Below, one piece after another: positions 34,556 through 43,547 of a stretch of 64,000 nucleotides of DNA. The notes under the pieces were generated by a model that saw nothing but the letters and a program-made list of their open reading frames with translations, had not been told where the DNA came from and ran no database searches. The stretch is from Thermoflexus sp. (lineage in GTDB: Bacteria > Chloroflexota > Anaerolineae > Aggregatilineales > Aggregatilineaceae). The stretch spans positions 62,001 through 126,000 of the forward strand of contig DYGX01000012.1 of NCBI GenBank assembly GCA_020724465.1, written 5' to 3'. The position numbers and the translations under genes were made by a program. Within the stretch, counting starts at the first letter, position 1; every line of letters starts with the position of its first letter.

Positions 34556-35665
34556 TCAGACATCCAGGTCCAGGGCGAGCTGACCGCCCCCGTCGCGAAG
34601 CTGGGCGATAATCTTCTGATCGGTCACCGGAAAGGCAAAGCGGTCCAGCTCGTCGAGCGTCGCCCAGGTCCACGTCGCGCAACCGAGGGCTTGCGGCTCG
34701 CCGGAGATGATGGCGCAGTGGAACGCGTAGAGCGTGATGCGGAAATGCGTATAGGTGTGACGCACGGTGCCGAGTTGCGCGCCGACCGCGATCTCGATTC
34801 CCAGTTCCTCGCGGATCTCGCGTGCCAGACATGCCTGGAGAGTCTCGCCCGGCTCGCGCTTGCCGCCGGGGAACTCCCACAGCCCGCCGAGCATACCGTC
34901 CAGGGGGCGTTGCGCGATGAGCAGACGCCCGTCGTCGCGCCGGATGACGGCTGCGGTGACGTCGTAGTGGGGCGTGAGCGCGCGCGGCGGTTTGACCGGG
35001 CGCTGTTCCTGCACGCCCAACCGGGCGGCCTCGCACCGGGGCGCGATGGGGCAGGCCGAACACGCCGGAGCGCGCGGGGTGCAGACGCGGCGCCCAAGCT
35101 CCATTACCCCCTCATTCCAGGCGGCGGCCCGGCCGGGTGGGAGCAACTGCCCGGCCAGCGCCCACAGTGCCTCGCGGGTGGATGTTGCAGTGATGTCGTC
35201 TGCGACGTTGAACACCCGGCTCAGGACGCGGATCACGTTGCCGTCGAGGGCCGGGGCATCCTGCCCGAATGCCAGGCTGGCGATCGCGCCGGCGGTGTAG
35301 CGGCCAATGCCGGGCAGCTTTTGAAGCTCGGCGGCGGTCTCCGGGAAGCGCCCGTTCAGCTCCCTGGCGATGATCTGCGCGGCGCGATGAAGCTGGCGTG
35401 CCCGGCTGTAATATCCCAGCCCCTGCCATGCTTTCAAGACGTCATCGAGCGGCGCTTCGGCGAGGGCCAGAACCGTCGGGAATTGTTCCAAAAAACGCTC
35501 GAAGTAGGGGATGACCGTGCTGACTTGCGTCTGCTGAAGCATCACTTCAGAGACCCATACCCGATATGGCGAACGCTCGCGCCGCCAGGGCAGGTCTTCG
35601 CGCTCGCGCTCGAACCAGGCGATCAGGTGATGCTGCAACCAGGCGGCTTTCTCGTTGGGCGGCAC
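34556..35665 (-). CDS. mutY: A/G-specific adenine glycosylase MutY
   Basis: Removes adenine mispaired with 8-oxoguanine. The 369-residue protein has catalytic Glu40 in EVMLQQTQVSTV, the helix-hairpin-helix LPGIGRYTAGAIASLAFG with the Asp of ALDGNVIRVLSRV, the iron-sulphur ligands C-x6-C-x2-C-x5-C near VCTPRAPACSACPIAPRC, and a C-terminal NUDIX-like 8-oxoG recognition domain with GLWEFPGGKREPGE. Full length. It follows the methyltransferase gene in the same direction with only 3 bases between them. Confidence 0.96.
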   Translation of the reverse strand: MPPNEKAAWLQHHLIAWFEREREDLPWRRERSPYRVWVSEVMLQQTQVSTVIPYFERFLEQFPTVLALAEAPLDDVLKAWQGLGYYSRARQLHRAAQIIARELNGRFPETAAELQKLPGIGRYTAGAIASLAFGQDAPALDGNVIRVLSRVFNVADDITATSTREALWALAGQLLPPGRAAAWNEGVMELGRRVCTPRAPACSACPIAPRCEAARLGVQEQRPVKPPRALTPHYDVTAAVIRRDDGRLLIAQRPLDGMLGGLWEFPGGKREPGETLQACLAREIREELGIEIAVGAQLGTVRHTYTHFRITLYAFHCAIISGEPQALGCATWTWATLDELDRFAFPVTDQKIIAQLRDGGGQLALDLDV

Positions 35666-35668
35666 GGC

Positions 35669-36370
35669 TTAGCGCTCCCGCCGGAGCAGGGTGTAGCGGT
35701 TGCTCTGGCCGCTCTCGCCGTCCGCGCAGAAGGTCATCTGCTCGCTCAGGCCGGTGGCGCGCACCAGCGCGGCCCGCTCGCCCTCGTCGACGTGATGGCA
35801 ATAGCGCAGGGCATGCGCGCCGCGCCGCCAGTCGAGCAAGTAGTCGCCCGGCTCGGCATCGAGATCGGCGGGCCACGGGACGATCCGGCGGCGGAAACGC
35901 TCGAACTCGTAGAAGCGCCAAACGGAGAAGAACAGCATTCCCCCCGGCGCGAGCCGTGCCGCCAGTTCGACCAGCAGCCGCTCGCGCTGCGCGTATCCGG
36001 GGATGTGGTGCAGCACGCCGAACAGGCCGATCAGATCGTAGGGGCCGTCCGGCAGCGGATCGCGCAGCAGATCGCGCGCGAAGAACTGCGCGCCGATCTC
36101 TGCCAGCGCGGTGCGGGCGCGTCGCAGCAGCGCGAGATTGGTGTCGACGCCGGTGTAGTGCACGCGTGCCGCGCTTTCCTGCAGCAGAAACCGGCCAAAG
36201 CGGCCGTTGCCGCAGCCGGCATCGAGCACGCGCACCTCGGCTGGCAAAAGCGGCAGGATCGCACGCCATCCAGGCCAGGGTTTGCCGCGGGTCCGATCGA
36301 ACTCGCCGGCGGTTTGTTCGTAGAATGCGCGGTTCAGCGCGAGCAAATGGTCGACTGTGGTGTCATTCAT
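35669..36370 (-). CDS. Class I SAM-dependent methyltransferase
   Basis: 233 residues with motif I EVRVLDAGCGNGRFGRFLL, an acidic motif II region (YTGVDTNLALLRRAR), a motif IV-like GPYDLIGLFGVLHHIP and RLAPGGMLFFSVWRF. The N-terminal LNRAFYEQTAGEFDRTRGKPW and the region YLLDWRRGAHALRYCHHVDEGE resemble tRNA (uridine/wybutosine-type, TRM9/ALKBH8-like) methyltransferases, which act on the same wobble uridine that Elp3 modifies. elp3 starts 41 bases away in the other direction. The tRNA role is an inference from similarity and context only. Start has no clear ribosome binding site. Confidence 0.82.
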   Translation of the reverse strand: MNDTTVDHLLALNRAFYEQTAGEFDRTRGKPWPGWRAILPLLPAEVRVLDAGCGNGRFGRFLLQESAARVHYTGVDTNLALLRRARTALAEIGAQFFARDLLRDPLPDGPYDLIGLFGVLHHIPGYAQRERLLVELAARLAPGGMLFFSVWRFYEFERFRRRIVPWPADLDAEPGDYLLDWRRGAHALRYCHHVDEGERAALVRATGLSEQMTFCADGESGQSNRYTLLRRER

Positions 36371-36411
36371 GCTAGACTTGTGTACGGTTGTTGGCAGATG
36401 GCAGAAGGCCT

Positions 36412-38250
36412 ATGACGAAACGATTTCGACCGGCGCTCGATCTGGAGCGCTATCGCGATCCGCTGTCGCAGATTCTAGCGGCTGTGGCGGCAGAACCCAA
36501 CCTGTCGCGGCAGGGGCTGGCGCGCATCCTGAAGCGCCACCCGAAAGATGGGCGCGGCCTGTTCAGCAAGGATGAGCTGATCGCCGCGTATCGTGCCCTG
36601 GCCGGGACGGGTGGTGTGCCGCCGTATGACGAAGCCGTGATTGAGCGGCTGCGGATGAAGCCGATCCGCACCCTGTCCGGCGTGACGCCGGTCACCGTGC
36701 TGACCAAGCCGTATCCGTGTCCGGGCGAGTGCATTTTCTGCCCGAACGACATCCGCATGCCGAAAAGCTACCTCAGCAGCGAGCCGGGCGCCCAACGCGC
36801 TGAACAGAACGCGTTTGACCCGTATCTGCAGACTTATTCGCGGCTGATGGCGCTGCGCAATACAGGCCATCCCACCAACAAGGTCGAGGTGATCGTTTTG
36901 GGCGGGACGTGGTCGTTCTACCCTGAGACGTACCAGATCTGGTTTGTCAAGCGCGTTTTCGATGCGCTGCGCGACTTTGGGCAGGGGGTCGATGGCCGGG
37001 AGCAGGTGTGGGACGCGCTGCGCGCCGGATCGCAACTGCACCCGGAACGCCGCGTAGCCGCGCAGATCGATCCAGGCGCGACCGAGGGGCAGAGCTACAA
37101 CCGGCTGGTGCAGATGATGTACCGGGACGAGATGCGGCGCTCGCGCGAGCAGGCCCAGGCGATTGCGCGCGGCCAGCGCCCGCGAACCCTGCTTGACGAG
37201 TACGCGACCTGGGACGAACTCGAGGCGGTGCAGCGCGAGAACGAGCACGCAGCGTGCCGCTGCGTTGGGCTGGTGCTGGAGACGCGGCCCGATAACATCA
37301 CGCCCGAGGAAGTCATCCGCATGCGGCGCCTGGGAGCCACGAAGGTTCAGATCGGGATCCAGAGCCTGGATGACGATGTGTTGCGGCTCAACCGGCGCGG
37401 GCACACGGTCGAGCAGACGCGGCGCGCCGTCCGGCTGCTGCGGCAGGCGGGCTTCAAGATCTTCGCGCATTGGATGCCGAACCTGTACGGGTCGTCTCCG
37501 GAGGCCGATATCGCCGACTATCATCGTCTGTTCGCGGATCCTGATTTTCGCCCGGACGAGCTGAAAATCTACCCGTGCTCGCTGATCGAGAGCGCTGAGT
37601 TGATGGAGTACTATCGGGCGAGGCGGTGGCGGCCTTACACCCGCGACGAGTTGCTGCATGTGCTGACCGCGTGTTTCCTGGCGACACCGGAATATTGCCG
37701 GCTGACGCGCGTCGTGCGCGATATTCCGTCGACCGATATCGTGGCGGGTGAGCTGACGACCAATTTCCGGCAGGTGGTCGAGCGCGAGCTGGCGCGGCGT
37801 GGGCTGCGCGGCGCCGACATCCGTTCGCGTGAGATCCGGCATCGCCCGGTCGATCCGGACGCGTTGACGCTCGACGAGCTGGCCTACACGAGCAGCGTCG
37901 GCGACGAGCTTTTCCTTCAGTTTATCACTCCTGAACGCCGCATCGCGGCTTTCCTGCGCCTGTCGCTGCCTGCCGAGCCGCTTCTGGTGCCGGAGCTGGA
38001 CGGCGCGGGGATGATCCGCGAGGTGCATGTCTACGGCCAATCGCTGGCGGTGGGTAACGAAGGGCCTGGACACGCGCAGCATCGTGGCCTGGGGGCGCGT
38101 TTGATCGAGCGGGCGGCAACGATCGCCGCGGAGCGCGGCTATCGCCGCCTGGCTGTGATCTCGGCGGTGGGCACGCGCGCCTACTACCGCCAGCGCGGGT
38201 TCCGGGACGGGGCGCTCTACCAGCTGCGCGACCTGGGCGAGGACCGATGA
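36412..38250 (+). CDS. elp3: Elp3-type tRNA uridine-34 carboxymethyl synthase (radical SAM / GNAT)
   Basis: 612 residues. The radical SAM core carries CX3CX2C (Cys103, Cys107, Cys110 in CPGECIFC), preceded by GVTPVTVLTKPYP and followed by LSSEPGAQRA, VIVLGGTWSFYP, LETRPDNITPEE, LGATKVQIGIQSLDDDVL and FKIFAHWMPNLYGSSPE. The C-terminal GNAT acetyltransferase domain has HVYGQSLAVG, AQHRGLGARLIERA and VGTRAYYRQRGF. Elp3 forms cm5U at the wobble position of tRNA from acetyl-CoA. It is general in eukaryotes and archaea and found in some bacteria, including Chloroflexota. ATG 36412 is chosen for its AGAAGG; other Elongator subunits are absent. Confidence 0.95.
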   Translation: MTKRFRPALDLERYRDPLSQILAAVAAEPNLSRQGLARILKRHPKDGRGLFSKDELIAAYRALAGTGGVPPYDEAVIERLRMKPIRTLSGVTPVTVLTKPYPCPGECIFCPNDIRMPKSYLSSEPGAQRAEQNAFDPYLQTYSRLMALRNTGHPTNKVEVIVLGGTWSFYPETYQIWFVKRVFDALRDFGQGVDGREQVWDALRAGSQLHPERRVAAQIDPGATEGQSYNRLVQMMYRDEMRRSREQAQAIARGQRPRTLLDEYATWDELEAVQRENEHAACRCVGLVLETRPDNITPEEVIRMRRLGATKVQIGIQSLDDDVLRLNRRGHTVEQTRRAVRLLRQAGFKIFAHWMPNLYGSSPEADIADYHRLFADPDFRPDELKIYPCSLIESAELMEYYRARRWRPYTRDELLHVLTACFLATPEYCRLTRVVRDIPSTDIVAGELTTNFRQVVERELARRGLRGADIRSREIRHRPVDPDALTLDELAYTSSVGDELFLQFITPERRIAAFLRLSLPAEPLLVPELDGAGMIREVHVYGQSLAVGNEGPGHAQHRGLGARLIERAATIAAERGYRRLAVISAVGTRAYYRQRGFRDGALYQLRDLGEDR

Positions 38251-38345
38251 CACGCGCCCAGAAGATGCGCCAATTGCGGATTCGCGCTATAAGTGACCCT
38301 GAGCGCGGGTCAGATTGAGCCGCGCGGGAAAAGGTTGGACAAACG

Positions 38346-39236
38346 ATGGCAAACGAGCAGGACGGACTGCAACCGGCCGATGATGCGCCGGGTGGCGCCG
38401 AACCGGAGCCGGCGCGCGGGTTGAGCGTCCCGGAGCCGGCCGGTGTGCGCGCATTGTCGGGCGGAGAAGAAGCTCCCGCGCCGCGCAAGCGACGACCGCG
38501 CCCACCCCTGCCGCCTCAGACGGTTGTCGTGCAGCAACCGCGCAGCGCGCTGAGCACCTGCGCGCTATACGGCGGGCTGGCGCTTTTGGTGATAGTGGTG
38601 GTGGGCGCGTTGGTCACGCTGATGTTTGCCGACTCGGTGACCGACTTCGCCGACAACATGATCAGCGATGTCCGGACCTTTCTGGGACTGGAGGCGGTGA
38701 CGCCAGAGGTTGCCAACACCCAGATCATCGTGCTGGGAATCCGCAATATGGCGCTGCTGCAGACGACGAGCGGCGATCTGCTGATCGAAAAAGAGGTGGT
38801 CGAAGACCAGCCGCTGCGCAAGGATCCGTTCGTTAAAATGCGCTACGTTGGCCGGGTCACGGCAGGGATCGATCTGAGCGCCATCAGCACGGGCGATATC
38901 GTGATCGGGCCGGGGCGCAGTGTGACCGTCACCCTGCCACCCGCGCAGCTCACAGGCTGCTACCTCGAAAACGCGGCGCAGCTTGATGCGAGCTGCGGGA
39001 CGACCTTCCTGGGGCTGACGAGTTGCACGGACAAGCTCAACGAACTGCAACAGGTCGCCCAGCGCCGCGCCAAGGACGATCTGATTGATATGGCGAGCGA
39101 GCTGGACGTCGTCGAGCAGGCGTACGCTGCAGCGGAGACGGCCGTGCGCGCCCTGCTCACCGATCTCGGTTTTGAAAGCGTCCGTTTCGAGCGCAGCGAC
39201 GCAGAAGCGCCGGTCGATCCAAGTTGCCAGCCTTAG
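38346..39236 (+). CDS. DUF4230 domain-containing membrane protein
   Basis: 296 residues. A disordered Pro/Arg-rich N-terminus (1-70), one membrane helix at about 73-97 (YGGLALLVIVVVGALVTLMF), then a DUF4230-type domain: IIVLGIRNMALLQTTSGDLLI, VGRVTAGIDLSAISTGDIVIG and PPAQLTGCYLENAAQLDASCG followed by a long helix (about 225-275). The family is of unknown function and its outer domain is probably periplasmic or external. It ends sharing bases TTAG (39233-39236) with the stop of the convergent lipM gene. Confidence 0.8.
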   Translation: MANEQDGLQPADDAPGGAEPEPARGLSVPEPAGVRALSGGEEAPAPRKRRPRPPLPPQTVVVQQPRSALSTCALYGGLALLVIVVVGALVTLMFADSVTDFADNMISDVRTFLGLEAVTPEVANTQIIVLGIRNMALLQTTSGDLLIEKEVVEDQPLRKDPFVKMRYVGRVTAGIDLSAISTGDIVIGPGRSVTVTLPPAQLTGCYLENAAQLDASCGTTFLGLTSCTDKLNELQQVAQRRAKDDLIDMASELDVVEQAYAAAETAVRALLTDLGFESVRFERSDAEAPVDPSCQP

Positions 39237-40054
39237 AAGCGGCCGTTCCAGTCTTCCGTTGCGTACTGTTCGGCGCAGAGCACATCGGCGCGTGCCGCTT
39301 CGTCGGGCGTCAGAGTAGCTGCCGGCTCAAGGCGCAGGCCAAAGGTGTCTGCGAACGCAGCGCTGATGACGGCGGCGGCCTCGTCCCAGGTGACCGTGCG
39401 GCCCAATGCCGCTTCGAGCGTGGTTGCCCGCTGGTACACTCGCGCGCGGGCCTCAGCCCGCTGTGTGTCGTCTGCGAAGGCCAGCGCGTCGCAGATGCGC
39501 GCCAGATCGCCTGTCAGTGGGAGGGTGCCATGCTGCAATACCGCGCCGAATTTGCGGACCTGGGCGCTGCCGATCAGCTTCTTTCCGTCGAGGGTGATCT
39601 CGTAATGGCTGGGCACTTCAAAGCAGACCGGGCCTTTCACCCCGCCGGCTCCATCGGCGCGTTTGTCGGCTTCCGGCTCGGCGCCCAGGCGGCGCAATCC
39701 CTCGACGAACGGGCTGCTGAGGCGGCGGTAGCTCGAAACGATATCACCCGCGACGATCGGCTCGTCCGCACGCACCGCGACGCTGTATGTCAGCTCGTCT
39801 GTGTGAAGGATGGCCCGCCCGCCGGTCATGCGCCGGACGAGATGCCAGCCACACGCACGCAGCCGCTCCAGGTCGATGTCGGCGATGGGCTGGGTGTAGC
39901 CGAGCGAAAGACACGGCGGATCCCAGGCATAAAAGCGGAGCGTTGGTGGCACGCGCCCGTCGGCGACTGCTTCCATGATCGCCTGGTCAATTGCCATATT
40001 CATCGCGCCTGTGGCGCTGCCAGTCACCAGAAGTCGCCAGGTTTGCGCACTCAT
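39233..40054 (-). CDS. lipM: LipM-like octanoyltransferase (biotin/lipoate A/B ligase family)
   Basis: 273 residues. Expected to move octanoate from acyl carrier protein to lipoyl domains (GcvH in the LipM route). Seen: NMAIDQAIMEAVADG, LSLGYTQPIADID, VRRMTGGRAILHTDELTYSV, and VCFEVPSHYEITLDGKKLIGSAQVRK, where the Cys is at the position of the LipM nucleophile and the Lys is the conserved ligase Lys. QHGTLPL follows. These favour LipM over LplA. ATG 40054 is chosen because GGAGGTG lies about 11 bases upstream; the frame stays open to 40195. It is divergent from the LCP gene. Confidence 0.83.
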   Translation of the reverse strand: MSAQTWRLLVTGSATGAMNMAIDQAIMEAVADGRVPPTLRFYAWDPPCLSLGYTQPIADIDLERLRACGWHLVRRMTGGRAILHTDELTYSVAVRADEPIVAGDIVSSYRRLSSPFVEGLRRLGAEPEADKRADGAGGVKGPVCFEVPSHYEITLDGKKLIGSAQVRKFGAVLQHGTLPLTGDLARICDALAFADDTQRAEARARVYQRATTLEAALGRTVTWDEAAAVISAAFADTFGLRLEPAATLTPDEAARADVLCAEQYATEDWNGRF

Positions 40055-40170
40055 TCTCGCGTGAACACCTCCGTAGGGTGATCGGTGGCAAACAGCAAGA
40101 GTGTAACACATTGAAGCGGCATTGATTATCGTCAGAATAGGGTTGTATCGACACGGGGTGGAGTGAACGG

Positions 40171-41469
40171 ATGCCGGAGCGCCGCGTTCCCACACAGCCG
40201 CACAACGAGCCGGGCCGGCGGTCGTACGACGACGGGTCGCCCGACCCGCGCGAAGCGTTTACGTCGGGGCACTGGTACAGCTATCCGGGGCAGGCGCCCC
40301 GCCGGCGCCGGCCGGAAGCGCCCGCGCCCGACGAGAACGGGTGGCGCGGCCCTGGTAGCTCGGCTCGCGAGCGGGTCCAGCGGCGTAAGGTTCGCAGGCA
40401 GCTCGGCGCACCCGACGACTGGGCCTGGGTTGTGATCGCGGTAGCGCTGCTGGGCGTCACAGCCGTGATGAGTATCGCCATCTTTCTGGTGCTGGACACG
40501 GCGCGGCCGGGCAGCAACAGCGCCGTCTCGACGAGTGTCCCGGTCGAGCCGACGTCTGTTCTGTACGGGCCGGGTGGGATCCTTGAAGCCAGCTCAGCCG
40601 GGAGCGGAGCGGGGCTGTTGGGTGACGGCGAGAGCATGATCATCCGCCCGTGGGACGGCAAAGAACGCTTCAACATCCTGGTTATGGGGATGGACCGGCG
40701 CCCAGGCGAAGCCGGGGGCGGCTACCGCACCGATACGATGATCCTGATCAGCCTGGACCCGAACACCAAGCGCGTCGGTATGCTGAGCATCCCGCGCGAT
40801 CTTTACGTCGACATTCCGGGCTACGGGCTCGACCGCATCAACACAGCCTTCGCAGCGGGCGAGCTGGAATCGCCCGGCGGGGGGCCGCGACTGGCGATGC
40901 AGACGGTTCAATACAACTTCGGCATTCCGGTGAACGACTATGCCATCATCGATTTCACCGCATTCATCAAAGTGATTGATCTGATCGGTGGGATCGACGT
41001 CTACGTTCGCGAGCCGATCAACGACCCGACCTATCCGGACATGAATTACGGCTACGATCCGTTTTACATCGGGGCCGGATGGCAGCATATGGACGGGGCG
41101 ACCGCGCTGAAGTACGCGCGCAGCCGGCACAACTCCGATGATATCGACCGGCAGCGCCGCCAGCAAGAAGTGATCTACGCGGTGCGCGACCGCGTCCTGG
41201 CCTACGATATGATCGCCCGGCTGGCGCCGCAGGCGTTTACCCTGTGGGCCGATCTGCGCGAAGGGATCCAGACCGGGCTGTCGCTCGATCAGATGCTGCA
41301 GCTCGCGTGGTATGTCAAAGACATCCCGGCTGAGAATTTCAGCCGGGGGGTGGTGGGCTGGGAGCACGTCATCCCGACCAACTGGCAGGGCATGGATATT
41401 CTGGTGCCCAACCGGGAGCGGCTCGGCCAGCTCATGGTTCAGGTTTTCGGTCCGGATTATAATCAGTGA
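40171..41469 (+). CDS. LytR-CpsA-Psr (LCP) family protein
   Basis: 432 residues. A long Pro/Arg-rich cytoplasmic tail, a membrane helix at about 87-110 (WVVIAVALLGVTAVMSIAIF), then the LCP domain with FNILVMGMDRRPGE, YRTDTMILISLDPNTKRVGMLSIPRDLYVDIPGYG in parts, RINTAFAAG, YAIIDFTAFIKVIDLIGGIDVYV and LKYARSRHNSDDIDRQRRQQEVI. The Arg/Asp set for polyprenyl-pyrophosphate binding is present. LCP enzymes attach wall glycopolymers to peptidoglycan; here it may act with the WecA-like transferase and the glycan operon. GGAG lies 7 bases before ATG 40171. Confidence 0.92.
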   Translation: MPERRVPTQPHNEPGRRSYDDGSPDPREAFTSGHWYSYPGQAPRRRRPEAPAPDENGWRGPGSSARERVQRRKVRRQLGAPDDWAWVVIAVALLGVTAVMSIAIFLVLDTARPGSNSAVSTSVPVEPTSVLYGPGGILEASSAGSGAGLLGDGESMIIRPWDGKERFNILVMGMDRRPGEAGGGYRTDTMILISLDPNTKRVGMLSIPRDLYVDIPGYGLDRINTAFAAGELESPGGGPRLAMQTVQYNFGIPVNDYAIIDFTAFIKVIDLIGGIDVYVREPINDPTYPDMNYGYDPFYIGAGWQHMDGATALKYARSRHNSDDIDRQRRQQEVIYAVRDRVLAYDMIARLAPQAFTLWADLREGIQTGLSLDQMLQLAWYVKDIPAENFSRGVVGWEHVIPTNWQGMDILVPNRERLGQLMVQVFGPDYNQ

Positions 41470-41588
41470 TCTGTCGTCCTGACCTGCGTATCGAGAGCTA
41501 GCGCGCGGGGTTATCCCTCATGGAATCGAGCGGCGGCGTGCGCGCAGCCGGCCCGATTCGATCACCGTCCGAGGAGTCTGGTTCGTTC

Positions 41589-43547
41589 ATGTCTGCCATC
41601 GAAGAAATCATCGCTGCCCTGCATCGTTACCGGCGTCGCAAGCTGACCGTTCCGTATTATCTTCCCGGTTTGTGGATTGACGCGCAGAGCACGGCTGCCC
41701 AGGCTGTGAATCCCTATGCCTTCTATGCCGGGCGCCTGAAGGCGATCCTGCGCGAGGATCCTGTCCCACTGGTTCAGGGTGCAGGCGGGGGCGATTGGTC
41801 ACGCCATGCCCGCGTGTACAATCTGTTCCCGCGCGTGACGACGGCCTTCGATCATGATCAGGACGGCGTGTTGTCGATCGAGCCGGGCGCGGACGGCTGG
41901 CGCGAGACCGGGTCGCTGTTGAAGTGCATCGCGCTTCTGCCGTACCTGCGCAGTATGGAAATCAATACCGTGCACCTGCTGCCGGTTAATGCCGTGGGCC
42001 GCGACGGGCGCAAGGGGACGCTCGGCTCCCCATACGCGGTCCGCGATCCATACCGCATTGACGAAAACCTGGACGAGCCGGCGCTGGGGCTGGATGTCGA
42101 CGTGTTGTTCGCCGGGTTTGTCGAGGCGGCGCACCGGCTCGGGATCCGGGTGGTGATGGAGTTTGTGCCGCGCACCGGCGCGAAAGATTCCGCGTGGATC
42201 GCGCAGCATCCCGAGTGGTTCTACTGGATTCGCGCAGAGATTCCGGACCGCCAGGCAGGGGTGCCGGATATGGCTGCCTTTGGCGCGCCGGCCTTTCCCT
42301 TCGACGAGTTGCAGCGCGCGAAGGACAAAGTGATGCGCCAGGACTTCACCGCGCTGCCCGCTCCGCCCAAAGCCTATCGCGCGATGTTCACCGCTCCGCC
42401 GCCGCCGGACCGCGTGTTTCTGGAGCACGGGCGCTGGATCGGCGTGCTGCCAGACGGTACGCGGGTTCGCGTTCCCGGCGCGTTCTCCGATTGGCCGCCG
42501 GACGACCCGCAGCCCCCGTGGAGCGATGTCACCTACCTGCGGTTGTACGACCATCCGGATTTCAACTACGTCGCCTATAACACGATCCGCATGTACGACC
42601 GGCGGCTGGCCAGACCCGAAAACGCCGTCGCGGACTTGTGGAACGCGATTGTGGGGATCATCCCGTCCTACCAGGAGCGGTTCGGTATCGACGGGGTGAT
42701 GATCGATATGGGGCACGCGCTACCGTCAGCGCTGAAACAACGCATGGTCGCCGCGGCCCGGCAGATCAATCCGGACTTCGCTTTCTGGGACGAGAACTTC
42801 GCTATCGACGCGCAGAGCGTCGCGGAAGGCTACAACGCGGTGGTCGGATATTTCCTGTTCGACCTGCACCAACCCGACCGGCTGCGCGAGTTCTTACGGC
42901 GGCTGACACGAGAGCAGGTGCCCGTGCCGTTCTTTGCCACGCCCGAGAACCACAACACTCCGCGCGCCTATACCCGCCCGTATCCGCTGGAGTTCGTGCA
43001 TTACGCGCTGGCGATGAGCGTCGTCGTGCCGGGTATTCCGACCATCCACAGCGGGTTTGAGCTGATGGAAACCAAGCCGATCAACACCGGCCTGAACTTC
43101 ACGCCTGAGATGCTCCGCGCGCACCCGACCGAATCGCTGCCGCTGTTCAGCGAATGGGCGTACAACTGGACTCGGCCGCACAATCTGGTCGGCTCGATTC
43201 GCTACGCGTTCGGGCTGCGCCGGCGCTACGATGCGCTGCTATCCAATCCGGATCCGGCGACGTGCGCCATGGGCTACGGCGATAACCCGAACCTGATCGT
43301 CTTCGTCCGGCGCGATCACGAGCGCGCTCTGGTGGTGGTGGCCAGTTCCAGCATGGGGACGGTCGAGAGCGGGCGGGCACACGTGCCGATCGCGGATTAC
43401 GCGCTCACGCCGCTGTGGGGAACAGACGGCTCGCTGCGTAGCACCGAAACGCTGTCGTTCGATGTCCGGCTGGATAACGGGCACGTCCTGATCGTTGAGG
43501 ATGGAAACACACTCGCACGGGCGAGCAACCGGCGCAACCCGGCCTAG
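41589..43547 (+). CDS. GH13 (alpha-amylase family)-like protein with altered conserved motifs
   Basis: 652 residues with an N-terminal domain, a (beta/alpha)8 barrel of GH13 type and a C-terminal beta domain; overall closest in look to maltosyltransferase/GlgE-like enzymes. The nucleophile Asp373 (IDGVMIDMGHALP) and acid Glu402 (FWDENF) are present. However the nearly invariant Arg two residues before the nucleophile is Met, region I reads VVMEFVPRTG instead of the DxVxNH pattern, and region IV reads ENHNTPR with Asn456 where the third catalytic Asp is expected. Activity may therefore differ or be lost. ATG 41589 follows GAGGAG by 12 bases; ATG 41520 is an alternative. The stop shares CTAG with the convergent kinase-like gene. 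Confidence 0.78.
   Translation: MSAIEEIIAALHRYRRRKLTVPYYLPGLWIDAQSTAAQAVNPYAFYAGRLKAILREDPVPLVQGAGGGDWSRHARVYNLFPRVTTAFDHDQDGVLSIEPGADGWRETGSLLKCIALLPYLRSMEINTVHLLPVNAVGRDGRKGTLGSPYAVRDPYRIDENLDEPALGLDVDVLFAGFVEAAHRLGIRVVMEFVPRTGAKDSAWIAQHPEWFYWIRAEIPDRQAGVPDMAAFGAPAFPFDELQRAKDKVMRQDFTALPAPPKAYRAMFTAPPPPDRVFLEHGRWIGVLPDGTRVRVPGAFSDWPPDDPQPPWSDVTYLRLYDHPDFNYVAYNTIRMYDRRLARPENAVADLWNAIVGIIPSYQERFGIDGVMIDMGHALPSALKQRMVAAARQINPDFAFWDENFAIDAQSVAEGYNAVVGYFLFDLHQPDRLREFLRRLTREQVPVPFFATPENHNTPRAYTRPYPLEFVHYALAMSVVVPGIPTIHSGFELMETKPINTGLNFTPEMLRAHPTESLPLFSEWAYNWTRPHNLVGSIRYAFGLRRRYDALLSNPDPATCAMGYGDNPNLIVFVRRDHERALVVVASSSMGTVESGRAHVPIADYALTPLWGTDGSLRSTETLSFDVRLDNGHVLIVEDGNTLARASNRRNPA

Noticed and set aside
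34691-36415. A 574-codon open frame antisense to mutY and the methyltransferase gene
   Set aside because: It spans two well-supported genes on the opposite strand and has no recognisable domain; long antisense frames are expected at this GC content.
36475-38253. A 592-codon open frame antisense to elp3
   Set aside because: It mirrors the elp3 codons in a GC-rich genome; the product is Arg/His/Pro/Leu-rich with no family motif, while elp3 on the other strand is complete.
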